Origin: Brachypterus glaber
Taxonomy: Eukaryota; Arthropoda; Insecta; Coleoptera; Kateretidae
DNA length: 64,000 nucleotides
Reading direction: 5' to 3'
Assembly: GCA_958510825.1 (NCBI GenBank)
Contig: OY294049.1
Location: 30,842,774-30,906,773, forward strand
A model generated the notes under the pieces. That model was given only the letters and a program-made list of their open reading frames with translations, searched no databases and was not told the DNA's origin. Shown one piece after another: positions 1-11,177 of the stretch. Position 1 is the stretch's first letter; every line of letters starts with the position of its first letter. A program made the translations under genes and the position numbers.

Positions 1-1160
1 TGAAGTTTTAGGATATGTTTCACTAACCGTACATTTATGTGATCGATTGAAAATAATTGAGGTGTTGGTTTTTCCTTCCTTGCCCCTACCTCTTTATCTT
101 GGATTTAATTTTTGGATTAAAATGGGAATAATCCCTGATTTGTATTCTGATAAATGGTCCTTTCGTGACGAACCAGGTAGTCTAGTATGTTCTACTAATG
201 TTGCCGCTATCAAGTCGGAAGAATATTTAACTAAAGAACAACTTAAAGAACTGAGTGACCTTATTGGAGAGACTTTTAAAAACAGTGATGGGAAGCTTGG
301 TTGCACATCACTTGTGGAACATGTTATTCATACTGATTCTACCCGACCTATTCGACTTCGTCATTATCCTATTAGTCCTGCCATGCAAACACAGTTACAA
401 ACGGAGCTAGATAAAATGCTTTCAGATGATGTTATTGAGCCATCCACATCACCGGGGGCTGCTCCTATTATTTTAATTAAAAAGAGTGATGGAAAATATC
501 GTTTCGTGGTTGATTTTCGTGAGTTGAATAAAGTAACGACAAGGGACAAATTAAAAGATGCTAAATATCTAACCGCGTTAGATATCAAAGCAGCTTATTG
601 GCAGATTCCTCTCTCTAAGGAATCTAATCCTTTAACAGCCTTTGCTATACCGAATAGGGGTCTATTTTAATTTAAAAGGATGCCAATGAGTCTGTCCAAT
701 GCGCCTGCAACATGGCAAAGATTTGATAGTCATCTTTACATTTAGAGAAATACATGTTTTTCTACTTGTATGATGTAATAATTTGTACATCTACCTTTCA
801 AAAACACATGGAAGTACTCCGTAAAGTTTTGACACGTCTTAAAGATGCTGCTCTTTCTCTAAATATGGAGAAGTGTGACTTTTGTAAAGCAGAACTACGA
901 TATTTAGGAAACATCGTGGGTTTCTCAGGTCTTATGGTTGACCCATCTAAGGTAGAAGCTGTCCTCAAAATTCCTTGGCACAAAAATTGTAAATGAGGTT
1001 CGCCGTTTAATAGGTTTGGCTTCATAGTATAGGCAATTTATTCCTGATTTTGCGACACTTGTTGCTCTACTATGTGCTCTTCTTAAAAAGTCTGTAAAAT
1101 TTGTATGGGATGAAAAATGCGAGGAAGCATTTCACACCCTTAAAGATCATTTATCCTCAC
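1..1160 (+). pseudogene. Ty3/gypsy reverse transcriptase, broken
   Basis: Remnant of the reverse transcriptase part of a gypsy-type Pol polyprotein, which would copy the element RNA into DNA. The reading frame from nt 47 to 670 carries the N-terminal RT region, with motif VDFRELNKV near nt 510-540 and the LTALDIKAAYWQIPL block near 570-615. It stops at a TAA (about 668) inside a conserved stretch. It resumes in another frame at 754-996, where the catalytic box reads FFYLYDVII instead of the usual YxDD, so one aspartate is lost. A further stop and frame change occur near 990-1030 before the connection domain. At least two frame changes and two to three stops make this a dead copy. The gag and protease parts lie outside the window or are lost. 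Family identity is sure; the exact lineage is not. Confidence 0.92.
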
Positions 1161-1162
1161 CT

Positions 1163-1576
1163 GTGCTTTCGTGTTCAAATTTTGAGTTAGATTTTAATAT
1201 TCAATGCAACGCTTCGGACTATGGTTTGGGTGCTCTTCTTACCCAAGATCAGCAAGACGGAGAGAAAGTTATATGCGACTTGAGCAGATCTTTAACGAAG
1301 AATGAACGCAAATACAGTACGACAGAGAAAGAATGTCTGGCAGTTCTTTTTGCTATCGAAAGCTTAAAACCTTATATTCAAGGGACACATTTTAAAGTGG
1401 TCACCGACCATTATAGTTTAAAATGGCTTAATACGATTAAAGATCCTGTTGGTAGAATAGCTCGGTGGGCAGTGTGCCTACAACAGTACGATTTCGAGAT
1501 AGTTCATAGGAAGAGTAAGGATCACGTTCCTGATACGCTTTCTCGGGCTGTGCCGATTATAATCAATAATTATTGA
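1163..1576 (+). pseudogene. Ty3/gypsy RNase H domain (part of broken pol)
   Basis: RNase H segment of the same gypsy Pol, which would degrade the RNA strand of the RNA-DNA hybrid. Visible motifs are NASDYGLGALL (first catalytic Asp, near nt 1208-1240), EKECLAVLFAIE (catalytic Glu, near 1325-1360) and TDHYSLKWL (near 1405-1432). The usual order of a gypsy RNase H is preserved and this stretch stays open for 137 codons. It is in a different frame from the neighbouring integrase segment. The start codon given by the open frame has no biological meaning, because this is an internal polyprotein domain. Confidence 0.92.
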
Positions 1577-2830
1577 CGCGGTATCAGCGCTTCAAACTCC
1601 GATGGACAGATAAGTGGTATTCCGCATTGGTGTCTAGGGTTACGGAATTTCCTTCGAAGAATCCTCTCTGTCGGTTGGAGGGGGGTCGTCTACTAAAGAA
1701 AACTCATCTTCGTTATAAAGGATTATTTTCAGAGGCAGATGAATGGTTGATAGTAGTTTCTAAAGAACAAAGAGGAAAAATCATCCAAGAGAAACATGAT
1801 CCTCCTATGTGTGGATATATGGGAATATTTAAAACATATTCTCGTATCGCTTCCAAATTTTATTGGCCCAAACTTCATCATGATGTTGCAAAATATATCA
1901 AACGATGTACAGTTTGTATAAGTATCAAGCTAGATCAAAAAGCTCCTGCAGGGCTTATGCTGAGTACAACGCCTACTCTTAAGAAACCGTGGGACACTCT
2001 CAGTCTGGATTTGGTAGGAACTCTTCCAAAAACTTCCTCGGGATATGTTTTTATTTTATCAGTGTTAGATATTTTCAGTAAATTTGCATTATTATACCCT
2101 TTGTGTAATGCAAAAGCCCCAGGTATCTCTCGTATTCTTGAAGACGTTGTACTTATCTTTGGAGCTCCCAAAAGGATTGTCCTGGATAATGGAAATCAAC
2201 TCTCAGGAAAAGTCTTCCATAACCTGTTAAAAAAATATTCTATCACCATTGGTCATAAAACAACATGTCTGTCAGCAGAGAAACATAATAAATGGGACAA
2301 GTATCTTTCTGATAGAAAGTTCTATTAGATCAAGTCCACACCATACGACAAAATTAACTCCTAACTTTATCATGTTTGGCCGCAAGATAGGCTATTCTGG
2401 AGTTAATGATCATCCATTGGCTGGAAAAGTTCCTGAATTTAATCCAGAGAATAGAGCGAGTCTACTCAAACAAGTATTTGCAGATGTATCAGATTGTCTT
2501 AAGAATGCATATAAATCCAGCAGCAAAAGGTACAACCTCCGACGTAGGAACGAAAAGTTTAAAGTAAACCAATGGCATAGAAATTATGTAATTTCGAATG
2601 CGTCGAAGGGTGTGACTGCTAAGTTCGCTCCTAAGTATATAGGACCGTTTATTGTCTCAGACATCCCATCACCATGGTCTTATTGGCTTGGAGATTCAAC
2701 AGGTAAAGATGTCGGAGTTTGACACGCGAAAGATTTAAAAGCTCATCCTCCCAACAATGATGAAGATTCAGATCCAAATGATGTTCTAGATGATGATACG
2801 GAGCCAGACCTGGAGAGTTCACAGGGTTAA
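1573..2830 (+). pseudogene. Ty3/gypsy integrase, catalytic Glu region deleted
   Basis: Integrase part of the gypsy Pol, which would insert the element cDNA into the chromosome. The H2C2 zinc-binding region is seen near nt 1794-1920, ending in RCTVC. Two of the three catalytic residues are visible: the Asp in SLDLVG (near 2005) and the Asp in VLDNGN (near 2185). The segment that should follow with the catalytic Glu is missing: after YSITIGHKTT the sequence jumps to a region that normally lies tens of residues later. The frame then changes at about 2249-2330 and continues to 2722 with C-terminal integrase sequence, then an acidic tail up to the TAA near 2828. This copy cannot be an active integrase. 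Confidence 0.9.
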
Positions 2831-2854
2831 CGTCGTTTTTTCTCTTTTTGTTTT

Positions 2855-2871
2855 GTAAGAAGAGGTGGTAT
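2855..2871 (+). promoter_or_regulatory. polypurine tract next to the 3' LTR
   Basis: A purine-rich run (GTAAGAAGAGGTGGTAT) lies directly before a TGTTACGG sequence. This is the normal position of the plus-strand primer site of a gypsy element, and it sets the start of the 3' LTR. Confidence 0.6.
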
Positions 2872-3483
2872 TGTTACGGATTTTTCCCAAATAAGTTACT
2901 TTTTATTATTTAGGTTTGGTTAGCAAACATTTTGAGAACCACTTAACTTCAAATCAAATCGGTCATCGTTAAATTAACTATAAGTTAGGTTAAGCGCGCT
3001 AAATTTGAATATTTGGGTTTTATTATATAGAGTTAATTTTTTTGCTCCTTTGGTTCTTTTTGAAAGGAAGCCATTTTGTTAAACGCTAATGCGGATTTTA
3101 TTGGAAAGAAATAAGGATTTAGTTTCGTAAATTTTAATAATTATACTGGAGGAAGGATCTTGGCGATTTTGTTTATGTATTTGTTAATTATTTTATAATA
3201 TTTTACTATAAGGCCGCATAATATCTCAGGTACGTAGACCTGATATGCACACTATGCATGGCAATAGCTTTTCTATTTAATTAATTTTCTGAAATAATAT
3301 ATTTATTTCAGGCCTTCTTTTTCTTTACTTTTTCTATTCAAATATTTAAACTTTGATTACTACTTATGTATGCCACATACATAGACCTATTGATCCAAAG
3401 ATTTTGAAGCTGCATAACCTTGAGCAACCAGAGACGTGACACACATAAAACAACAGCTAATACCCTTCTGTGTAATTACTACA
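2872..3483 (+). repeat. putative 3' LTR of the gypsy element
   Basis: Begins TGTTACGG right after the polypurine tract and pol end, and can be closed at ATTACTACA (3475-3483), giving TG...CA ends and about 612 bp. The 5' LTR is outside the window, so the right end cannot be checked by comparison; start is well supported, end is a guess. Confidence 0.5.
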
Positions 3484-3865
3484 GCAGTTAGAACATATTT
3501 TATAAATAAAGAATATATACATAATATATATACGACCAACTGCAATCATTGATGACTAACAGCTAAGTTTAGATTTAAGTTTTCTTTCAGTGTGAACCCT
3601 TCTGTATGCATACAAACGGGACCTTTTAGTGTATTTGACCTGCAATATTGTTATTTCCAGATTACGATTAATTAAATGTTTAAATTCAGAATTTAACATT
3701 TGTTAGGATCTATCCCGTTTTAGTTTTGTGGATATTATTATCACGAGCAAACGGGTGGCGCTCAAGCAATTATTCTTGTTAGTTTTACGTACCCATCTCC
3801 GCTGACTAGACGAAATGCTCCAATAATCCTGTTCTTATTCTTATCATTTCTGATTAATCAAATGT

Positions 3866-4485
3866 ATGTAGAAGAAACTGTCCTTGTAGCATTATGCTGC
3901 ACATTTTCAATCAGTTTAATATGTTTAATGTCATAACTTTTAAAATTATTTTTTTTTTCTTTTTATATAAGCCCAGTTTCATTTTTTTTCCTTTTTTTAA
4001 GTAAAGATTAAAAGGGGTTTAAACTATTTTCTGAAATAGTATCCGATTTCAGTATATGTACACGTGTAAAACTTTCAATTATTCAACCGTTCTAAATTAG
4101 GACCTAAAATTTAAAGTAGGATTTTAACAAAGAAAAAACACTTAACAAGATTATCAAATTATTACAATTAAGTTAAAAAATTCATAATCTTCCAGTAATA
4201 TAACAGTTTACATCTTAAAAAATATTTTTGACAAATTGTCATATGAAAATTTTCAACTTGACATTGTCATTAAACTTTCAAAATGCATACCTTTAGCTAC
4301 TGGTATGTTTCCATAGAAACCAATTAGGCTATTTACGCACTTTTATAGGTAATTGTAAGAGCATGGAAACAAAACGTTCTTATCTCAAAATTTCATACCC
4401 CCCACTCAAATTTTGCTCAATTTTTTTCTATTGCTGTATGAGCGCACATGTATTTTTTTAACGTGAGTTCTGATACACCCTGTAT
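3866..4485 (+). repeat. dispersed repeat A, copy 1
   Basis: The stretch runs from GAAACTGTCCTTGTAGC to ...TGATACACCCTGTAT. The same sequence returns in inverse orientation at 42168-42830 and partly at 45380-45705. It ends in the TACAGGGTGTATCA-type terminus common in insect TIR elements. No coding region is seen. Confidence 0.7.
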
Positions 4486-4490
4486 TTATA

Positions 4491-5397
4491 TAAGGTGTTC
4501 CGTATCATTACATTCAAAAATTTTGAGTATATAGTAGACTTAAGTCTACTAATTAATTAATTTTAAGACAAAAGAACACAAAAGTGGTAGGTCGATTTTT
4601 ATTCGTAAGGGAGCTACGACCCTCCTAAGGGCAAAGTAGTAGTTCCCTTAAAAGTGATTTCTGAGTATTTGTGTACGGGAACTATTTTTTATAGTTTCTA
4701 ATGTAAAATCGCCCTGCAGTATTAAAAATTTAATTGGCGCATTTTTTAGTTCCTATTTTGAGTACTTCTCTTTAACTTAAATTTTCTCGAGAACGGCTGG
4801 CCTTACGGTGTTATATGACTTTTTTTATGTGTTTTTAATTAAAGAATTATATTTTTTGGAAAAAATGTCAAAAAATTACGGTTAAAAAGTTTGGGGCAAA
4901 AAAGTACATCGCCACTCCATTTCGCAGGTCATGAAATGATAGACTTTATCAATTGCAAAAAATCGTTACTGTAGTTGTGGAGCAAACATGAAAAACCGAT
5001 AAATCCATGTTATCCAATTTTGAGATATTAGCAGAAACTTGTACAGCGTAATCCCAAAAAAATTAATAAATCCTAAAATTGGCGAAAACTGTTGATGGGT
5101 CATATAATTATCGGCTTTTGCTTGTAGGTATATGATGCGCTATATCAAGAAAGTGCTACAAAATTAGTAAGAATCGATACTAGGTCAATATGCAAAAAGT
5201 GGATTTATCGGTTTTTGCATGTTTGCTCCACAGTTCAAGAAGTTCCAGAGACATTAAATAAAAACTACTTTTCAGATGTACCCTTAGGAGGGTCCAAACG
5301 AATAAAAATCGACCAACCACTTTTGTGTTTTTATTTTGTCTTAGAATTAAGTCTACTATATACTCACAAAAGAATATAACAATACGGAACAGCTTGT
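4491..5397. mobile_element. non-autonomous TIR/foldback element
   Basis: The left end (GTGTTCCGTAT..., then GAGTATATAGTAGACTTAA, then GTCGATTTTTATTCG) returns inverted at the right end (5281-5397) over about 110 bp with small gaps. A second inverted pair (about 4972-5013 and 5197-5236, with GATTTATCGGTTTTTG) lies inside. It inserted next to the end of repeat A. No transposase is present. Confidence 0.7.
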
Positions 5398-5470
5398 ATA
5401 TTTTTCTGTTAATTTTACTAGTTTTTTTATAGACAACCACACGTGCTCATTCTAATACTTATTAAGTTAA

Positions 5471-5496
5471 ATGACTATATCAGTTGATATAGTCAT
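5471..5496. repeat. 26-bp palindrome
   Basis: Two perfect 12-bp arms (ATGACTATATCA and its complement) separated by GT. No element is recognised around it. Confidence 0.6.
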
Positions 5497-5722
5497 AACG
5501 GATCTCAAACTAGTAGTATGGATTCATTCTATGCTTAAAAAGTGTGTGAATTTGCCTACATTCTAAACAAGTCGTAGAAAAAAATTATTTTGACAGCTTT
5601 AATAATATCACGAAAAAAAAAAGTTTTTATACACTGTTAACTCGTTTACTTCCTCGATCTCAAAAAATAAAAAAATCAAATATCTAAAACAAAATATATA
5701 ATTTATTGTAAAATTAACATAG

Positions 5723-5876
5723 GGAACGTTCAAATATTACGTAACGCAAATTTTGATCATTTTGGACACCCACCCCCCCCTGTAACGCTATTTTCCTATA
5801 CCATTAACATGGGCGTAACACTCCAAAATGACCCCCACCCCCCCTAAGAGCGTTACGTAATACTTGAACTTGAACT
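5723..5876. mobile_element. short MITE with GAACGTTCAA-type TIRs
   Basis: About 150 bp with terminal repeats containing TATTACGTAACGC on the left and its complement on the right; the centre has C-rich runs. A relative lies at 48545-48680. Confidence 0.65.
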
Positions 5877-6286
5877 ACAAATTAATATATCATATAAATA
5901 AAAGATATTTTTCTCAATTAAAAAGTGATTAAATCACCGGTTTTGTCAGTTGTACTTAAAAATATCTTAATTCTAGAATAAAATGTCTATACAAAAAAAC
6001 AAAATATAAAAATTATGTTGCACCACATATTTTTGAAATAATATTGTTTTAAAACTCGTTCGGTATAAATTACCAGAATACATATTATAAACAGAGAAAA
6101 ACATATGAAAAATTGATGATAAAGTTAAGCAAATTTTTTAGAAATTATTTTGTAAAAAAAAAATATTTTACAGAACATATTGTAACATATTGTGTAAGTT
6201 TCCCAATATATTAAAATAATTCATAATTTTTCTGTGCTCAGTATATTCCTCATAAAGTCTACCTCAAAACAATCCAAAAATTTTAG

Positions 6287-6553
6287 CACGTTCGCTGCCA
6301 ATAAAAAAATGTTAGTTTTTCTCCGAGGTTTTCTCGTGTGCAACACTTTTTTTTAAATTATTTGCATGGCCACAAAAATTCAAAGAAAGAACAAACAAAA
6401 ACTAAACTAGCGATGTTTACTCAAAAAGTCCAAACCCGACAATACTGGGAAGGGAGCCTAAAGAATGGGTATAGAATAGAATATTAATAAGCGTCAGTGG
6501 CGCTAGGCTTAAGCATGCCTTGACCCTTATCAGTGTCATTGGCAGCGAACGTG
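6287..6553. mobile_element. MITE with CACGTTCGCTGCCAA TIRs (piggyBac-like?)
   Basis: It starts CACGTTCGCTGCCAAT and ends with the exact complement ATTGGCAGCGAACGTG, 267 bp in all. The flanks read TTAG on the left and TTAT on the right, which could be decayed TTAA target sites as in piggyBac elements; that assignment is inference. Confidence 0.65.
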
Positions 6554-6829
6554 TTATGTTAATTGGTAGACATGTAGTTTAGACCTTCCTGATAAACGTA
6601 CTAAAAGTTCCCAGCAATTGCGCCGTCACCCTAATTTTAAGGTAAACTTTTGAAGCGGGGATTTAATGAGGGACCCCAGGTTGAGTAAAGTTGACATTTT
6701 TTTAAAAACTGAGGCATGACATATATAAATAAATTTTTAAATATAAATTAATTCATGCCCAGCTAAAATTTGCAACAACGCCACAGTGGTCAGTCCGCCA
6801 CTGATAATTGGTAATGGTATCCAAATATA

Positions 6830-7536
6830 CCGGGTGAGTTTTATTCTCCACCCTCAATATTAGGATTAATCTTCATTCGATAAAAACGAAGCTTGGGTGA
6901 TTTATATAATTTTACATTTGCTATAGAATGGCGGATTACTTTTTTTTTGTTTACTTTCGGTTTCACCGGAACTTGCATAAATAGGTTTTTTTAAGTGAAC
7001 ACCCTGTATTTTTTCCATTTTTGAATTCAGCCGAAAATTCTATATAAAAAAGTGATTTTTGTGTTTTTGACTTTTTTTTTTTTTTCGTTTTCGTTTTTAT
7101 CATATAAAAACGAGATACACATAATTTACCCTCTTTTTGCTTCCTTAATCTTCAAAGCAAATCATAAATTTGGTATAAGAAAAATAGCGAAAAAATACTC
7201 TACAAATAAAGTTACAGTTCAGGGAAAAAAAACTTTTTTTAGCTTTCACTGATCAAATTTGTATTTTAATATTAGTTTTATATTTTTTTACGCTTAAGTA
7301 AGTAAAAACAAGGTAAATTATATATATCTCGTTTTTATACGATAAAAATTAAAACGAAAAAAAAGTAAAAAAGAAACAGTTTTTTATACATATTTATGCC
7401 ACTTCTGGCGAAACCGGAAGTGAAACAAATAAATTAAATTTGCCATTATATAGCGAATGTAAAATTATATAAATCACCCAAGTTCGAATGAAGATTAATC
7501 TTAATTTTAGGGTGAACATAAATAAAACTCAGCCGG
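6830..7536. mobile_element. MITE with CCGGGTGAG TIRs, TA target site
   Basis: Long inverted arms (about 170 bp each) run from TA-CCGGGTGAGTTTTAT on the left to CTCAGCCGG-TA on the right. Each arm contains a GAAGATTAATC-type block and an inner ACCGGAA block. A diverged relative with the same ends is at 47982-48760. The TA duplication suggests a Tc1/mariner-driven MITE. Small open frames inside are chance. Confidence 0.75.
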
Positions 7537-7559
7537 TACACCTAAGCAGATTATAGTAG

Positions 7560-8147
7560 ATTTTGGTTATATTTTTGTGTCAGTTTTAAAAAAGTATGAG
7601 TTTAGAAAAATAAAATATAAATGGGAAATTACATGCAAATGCAGAAAAATTTAGTTTCAGTTTTCTTCTTAAACAAAGATACACTCGACGGCAAAATTAA
7701 ACTAACACTAGAGATTTTCCACAATTTTAATGTTGATTTTCTAGCAAACTGATCATCTGATTTTCATAATTTTTTTTGAACCGTAAATTGACTTTACTAA
7801 CGATGCTATGGTAAAAAAACTTATTCTTATTTCAATTTGAGAATATACAGGTTAAAAAAGTAAGAAGTTGTTCCCCAAATTTGTGACACCCTTTGGGGTG
7901 AATCAGCAATAGCAGGGGAATCATACTATAGTCCTATGTTTTATGAACATTTTATTTTTTTACTTACGTTATTATCTCTCTTATTAACGAAGATACACTG
8001 TTTTAAAAGCAACGCCTCGGATAAAGCATTCGCGAAGTTAACCGGACAACATCTATTTTTTCGAGGGCTTCATGACAAATTGAGAAAATTAGTTGCAGAT
8101 TACTACTTTGCTAAAAATTAAATATTTGAATTCCTACTTAACTGATA
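7560..8147. other. AT-rich stretch without recognised feature
   Basis: I see no gene or inverted repeat here. A 61-codon open frame at 7936-8121 has a hydrophobic start but no family resemblance and no splice support; I do not call it a gene. Confidence 0.4.
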
Positions 8148-8640
8148 TACAGGGTGTCTCAACGAAGCCGACTCGGTCGATATATAGTAAACTATCCACT
8201 TTGGAGAAAAACTTTAGAGGGAATAGTTGTATGGTTTTAAACAAGGCACATTTAAAAAATATTTTAAAATATACAGGATGGTCTTAGGGTGAGTAACACC
8301 TGACTTAATTTTTTTAAATGGAATGTTATATTTTTTATTATTTATTTTTTATAAAATTCCTTTATCTTGATACTATATTATATGGGTCTATTGTTTATAG
8401 TTTTTGAGATTCTTTTTTGAAAAAAATTGCATTTTTAGTGAAGAAATAAAACCTTCTCCAATTTCTTTATTTTTTGTCAAAAATTAATAAATTTTTTGCA
8501 AGGTTATCTTAAAAGGGTGTGTCTAATTACTTTATGTGCAAAAAATATATATTTTATAGGGCGTTCAAAAAAAAATATTCAAACTTTTGGATTTTTAAGA
8601 TAAAAGACTCATTTTTTTTTAATGGAATGCTATTTTTTTA
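8148..8640 (+). repeat. dispersed repeat B, copy 1
   Basis: Starts TACAGGGTGTCTCAACGAAG and contains GACTCGGTCGATATATAGTA. The same sequence occurs inverted at 32815-33336. No coding capacity is seen. The TACAGGGTGTC end suggests a TIR element whose other end has decayed or is absent. Confidence 0.7.
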
Positions 8641-8675
8641 TTCATTTTTATTATTCATTCATTAAATCTATTATA

Positions 8676-9226
8676 CAGTGCGGTCCAAAAGTCCCCCCCT
8701 CTTAACTTTTGAACGAGTTGAGATATCGACTTCAAATTTGGAACTCTTAAATAAGACAACTCAAACTATCTTTTAGCATATATTTGATATATTCAGCTCT
8801 TAAAATGTGGGCAGGGAGGCATGGGGGACATTTTTTTAAATGGAAAGGAGGGTCGTGTGATACATCATTTTAAAGCTTATAAAATTCTCTATTTAAACTA
8901 ACATTTTTAAATTTTTTAAAAATGTTTTTTAAGGTTTTGATTTTTCAATTTTTTGTGCTAAAACATTCGATTTTTTAAGTTTTTTTTATAAATTCTTATT
9001 TAATTAGTTTGGACTAAAATTATAATTAACATTTTTTATGATGAAATTAGGTGTTTTTAAAAAATTATTTGTTTTTTTTTAGAGGAATTTTGACATTAAT
9101 ACTCATTTTCAAACCCCATTTTAAACCCATTTTTTTTTTTATTTAAAAATATGGAGTTAAATGGAGAATTTTATAAGCTTTAAAATGATGTAATACACGA
9201 CCCCCCTTTCCATTCCGCTCTGTATA
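8676..9226. mobile_element. Tc1/mariner-type MITE (CAGTGCGGTCC family), copy 1
   Basis: The left end TA-CAGTGCGGTCCAAAAGTC is complete. The inner arms match (GTCGTGTGATACATCATTTT on the left, an inverted form near 9185-9215), but the right terminus has been replaced after CACGACCCCCC. Three further copies are in this window (41360, 52359, 60259). Confidence 0.75.
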
Positions 9227-9390
9227 AAATGCTAATTCACTTCAGCAATCAACGCCCAGTCCAAACTCCTGGACTTAGAAACTTGAAATTTGGAAAGTTT
9301 ATTTCTTTTATGATGTAATCAACCACTAAGAAAGGATTTTTCAAAATTCAACCCTTAATTGGGTCAAACGGGCGTTGAAAGGTTTTTTAA

Positions 9391-9510
9391 AAAGTGTGCG
9401 TATCTCAGAGGCCCCTTAATCTAGAATATTTGGCAAATCTAAAAGATAGCTGTTTCAGGATTTTTCGATATTCACCCCCAAGGTGATTAAAATCGTGATA
9501 TTATATTATA
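9391..9510. repeat. dispersed repeat C (Helitron-like), copy 1
   Basis: Contains GTGCGTATCTCAGAG, then a TTTGGCAAATCTAAAAGATA block, then TTTCGATATTC and AAGGTGATTAAAATCG. Related copies lie at 25866-26000, 26050-26140 and 32430-32545, the last leading into a Helitron-like 3' end. Confidence 0.55.
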
Positions 9511-9534
9511 TCTTGTACCTTCAAACACAAGAAG

Positions 9535-9540
9535 TTCATT
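9535..9540. repeat. 6-bp target duplication, left (TTCATT)
   Basis: TTCATT directly precedes the left end of the Polinton and recurs exactly after its right end (25511-25516). Six bases is the known target duplication length of Polintons. Confidence 0.85.
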
Positions 9541-9898
9541 AGAAGTAGGACAAGCGGGGTCCTGACCCACTGTGGTAACCTGAGGAAATCTTCAGCTGAA
9601 GACATCAGCGAGTCCTGAAAAAATCCTGAAAAAAAAATAACAAAAAAAAAAAAAAATTTAGGATTTTTTTTGTTCTTCGGTTGACGACAATGACCAGAGG
9701 GTGTCGCCACCTAGCGGTAGAAATGAGACCAAGGATCCGGACTGCCTAGCCAGACAAATCGGTTAAAATAAACAACTTGTTATTCAAATAATATTACCAA
9801 AGAACCTTGTAATCTGAAAAGGTCAAGATCGTATGCATACATTACAAATTATAATTTATAATTAGGGAGCTGTAGAAAATAATTTTTTAAAAAAGTCC

Positions 9899-9970
9899 GG
9901 CTGCTGCGGGTTTGAACCGCAGACCTATAGTTTGGTAGACGGATACGTTACGTACTGCGCCACAGAGCTC
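9899..9970 (-). other. tRNA-like Pol III unit in left TIR
   Basis: Complement copy of the tRNA-like unit at 25081-25153; described there. Box A and box B are both kept. Confidence 0.55.
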
Positions 9971-11177
9971 TCTGCGATACAAAATAATTTAGTTGAAAGC
10001 TTGGTATTATAAAATTATTTAATATAAACCAAGGAGCCCTGAAAAGTTTAAAATTATTGAAAGCAATGAGTGTCAAACCTAATCAGACTGTTAAACCTAG
10101 CTTGTTAGCCTAAATTATGAGACCAAATTAGTAATAAATGTTAAACATTGACTTTTGTAAACCAAACAAATACATATACAAATATTCTTTAGAAGTACAA
10201 AGAGCCAATACCACGTTTTCGCTCAATAATTACCAATAGACCAAAATATCAAAGAAAGATTCCGTATTGTTTCCGTAATATCTATAAATTATAAATATAT
10301 AGTTAATATATGGCGTCTTCACCAAATTCTGTTGAAATAGTTAAATAAAATTAATTTTAATTTTTTTCATAATTTAATAATTATTACATATTAAAAATTA
10401 TTCTCAAACACATTTTGCAAAAAAGTTCTCAAAAAAGTTAAGTATACACAGAAAAAATGTTTTCTTAAATCAAGAATATTGTGATTCGTATATAACAATA
10501 TTGTTGTATATTTGTATATACCACGGTACAATCAAATTACATATTTGTTTTAAAAACTATTGCAAAAAAGTATAATCACAAACATAAAAATGTTTGACGC
10601 TATTGCTTAAATATATTTTTTAGAATAGTTGTTTAAGTGTGGTTTGTCAAGCGAGCCTAAATTATACAAAAAGTGTAATTACACACAGAGAAATGTTTCT
10701 TAAATCAAAAACATATCACATTTTTTGTGTTATACCTAATTACAGATTTTATCGTGTTTCAAAAGTTGGCAAACAGTATACACACAGAAAAATGTTTCTT
10801 AAATCAAAAATATTGTTATTTCTGTTTTATACCTAATTACATATTTTGTCTTGTTTCAAAAGTTAGCAAACAGTATACACACAGAAAAATGTTTCTTAAC
10901 CCTTACCCTCCCGAGACTAAACTAATGATAATTTTTCGATTTAATTGTGTTTTTTGCTATACCTAAAAAGAAGAAAAAAAGAATAAAAAATAAATTTTTT
11001 TTTAGTTTTTGTTTCCTTTGAGTTTCAGGAGAGCTGTATTATACCGAATTAAATTTGTATATTTGTTTGCCTACATAAAAGTCTATAAAAGTATTTTGGA
11101 TTAATATTACCTTAAAGAAACAATTAAGCAAAAAGTGTAATTACACACAGAGAAATGTTTCTTAAATCGAAAATATT

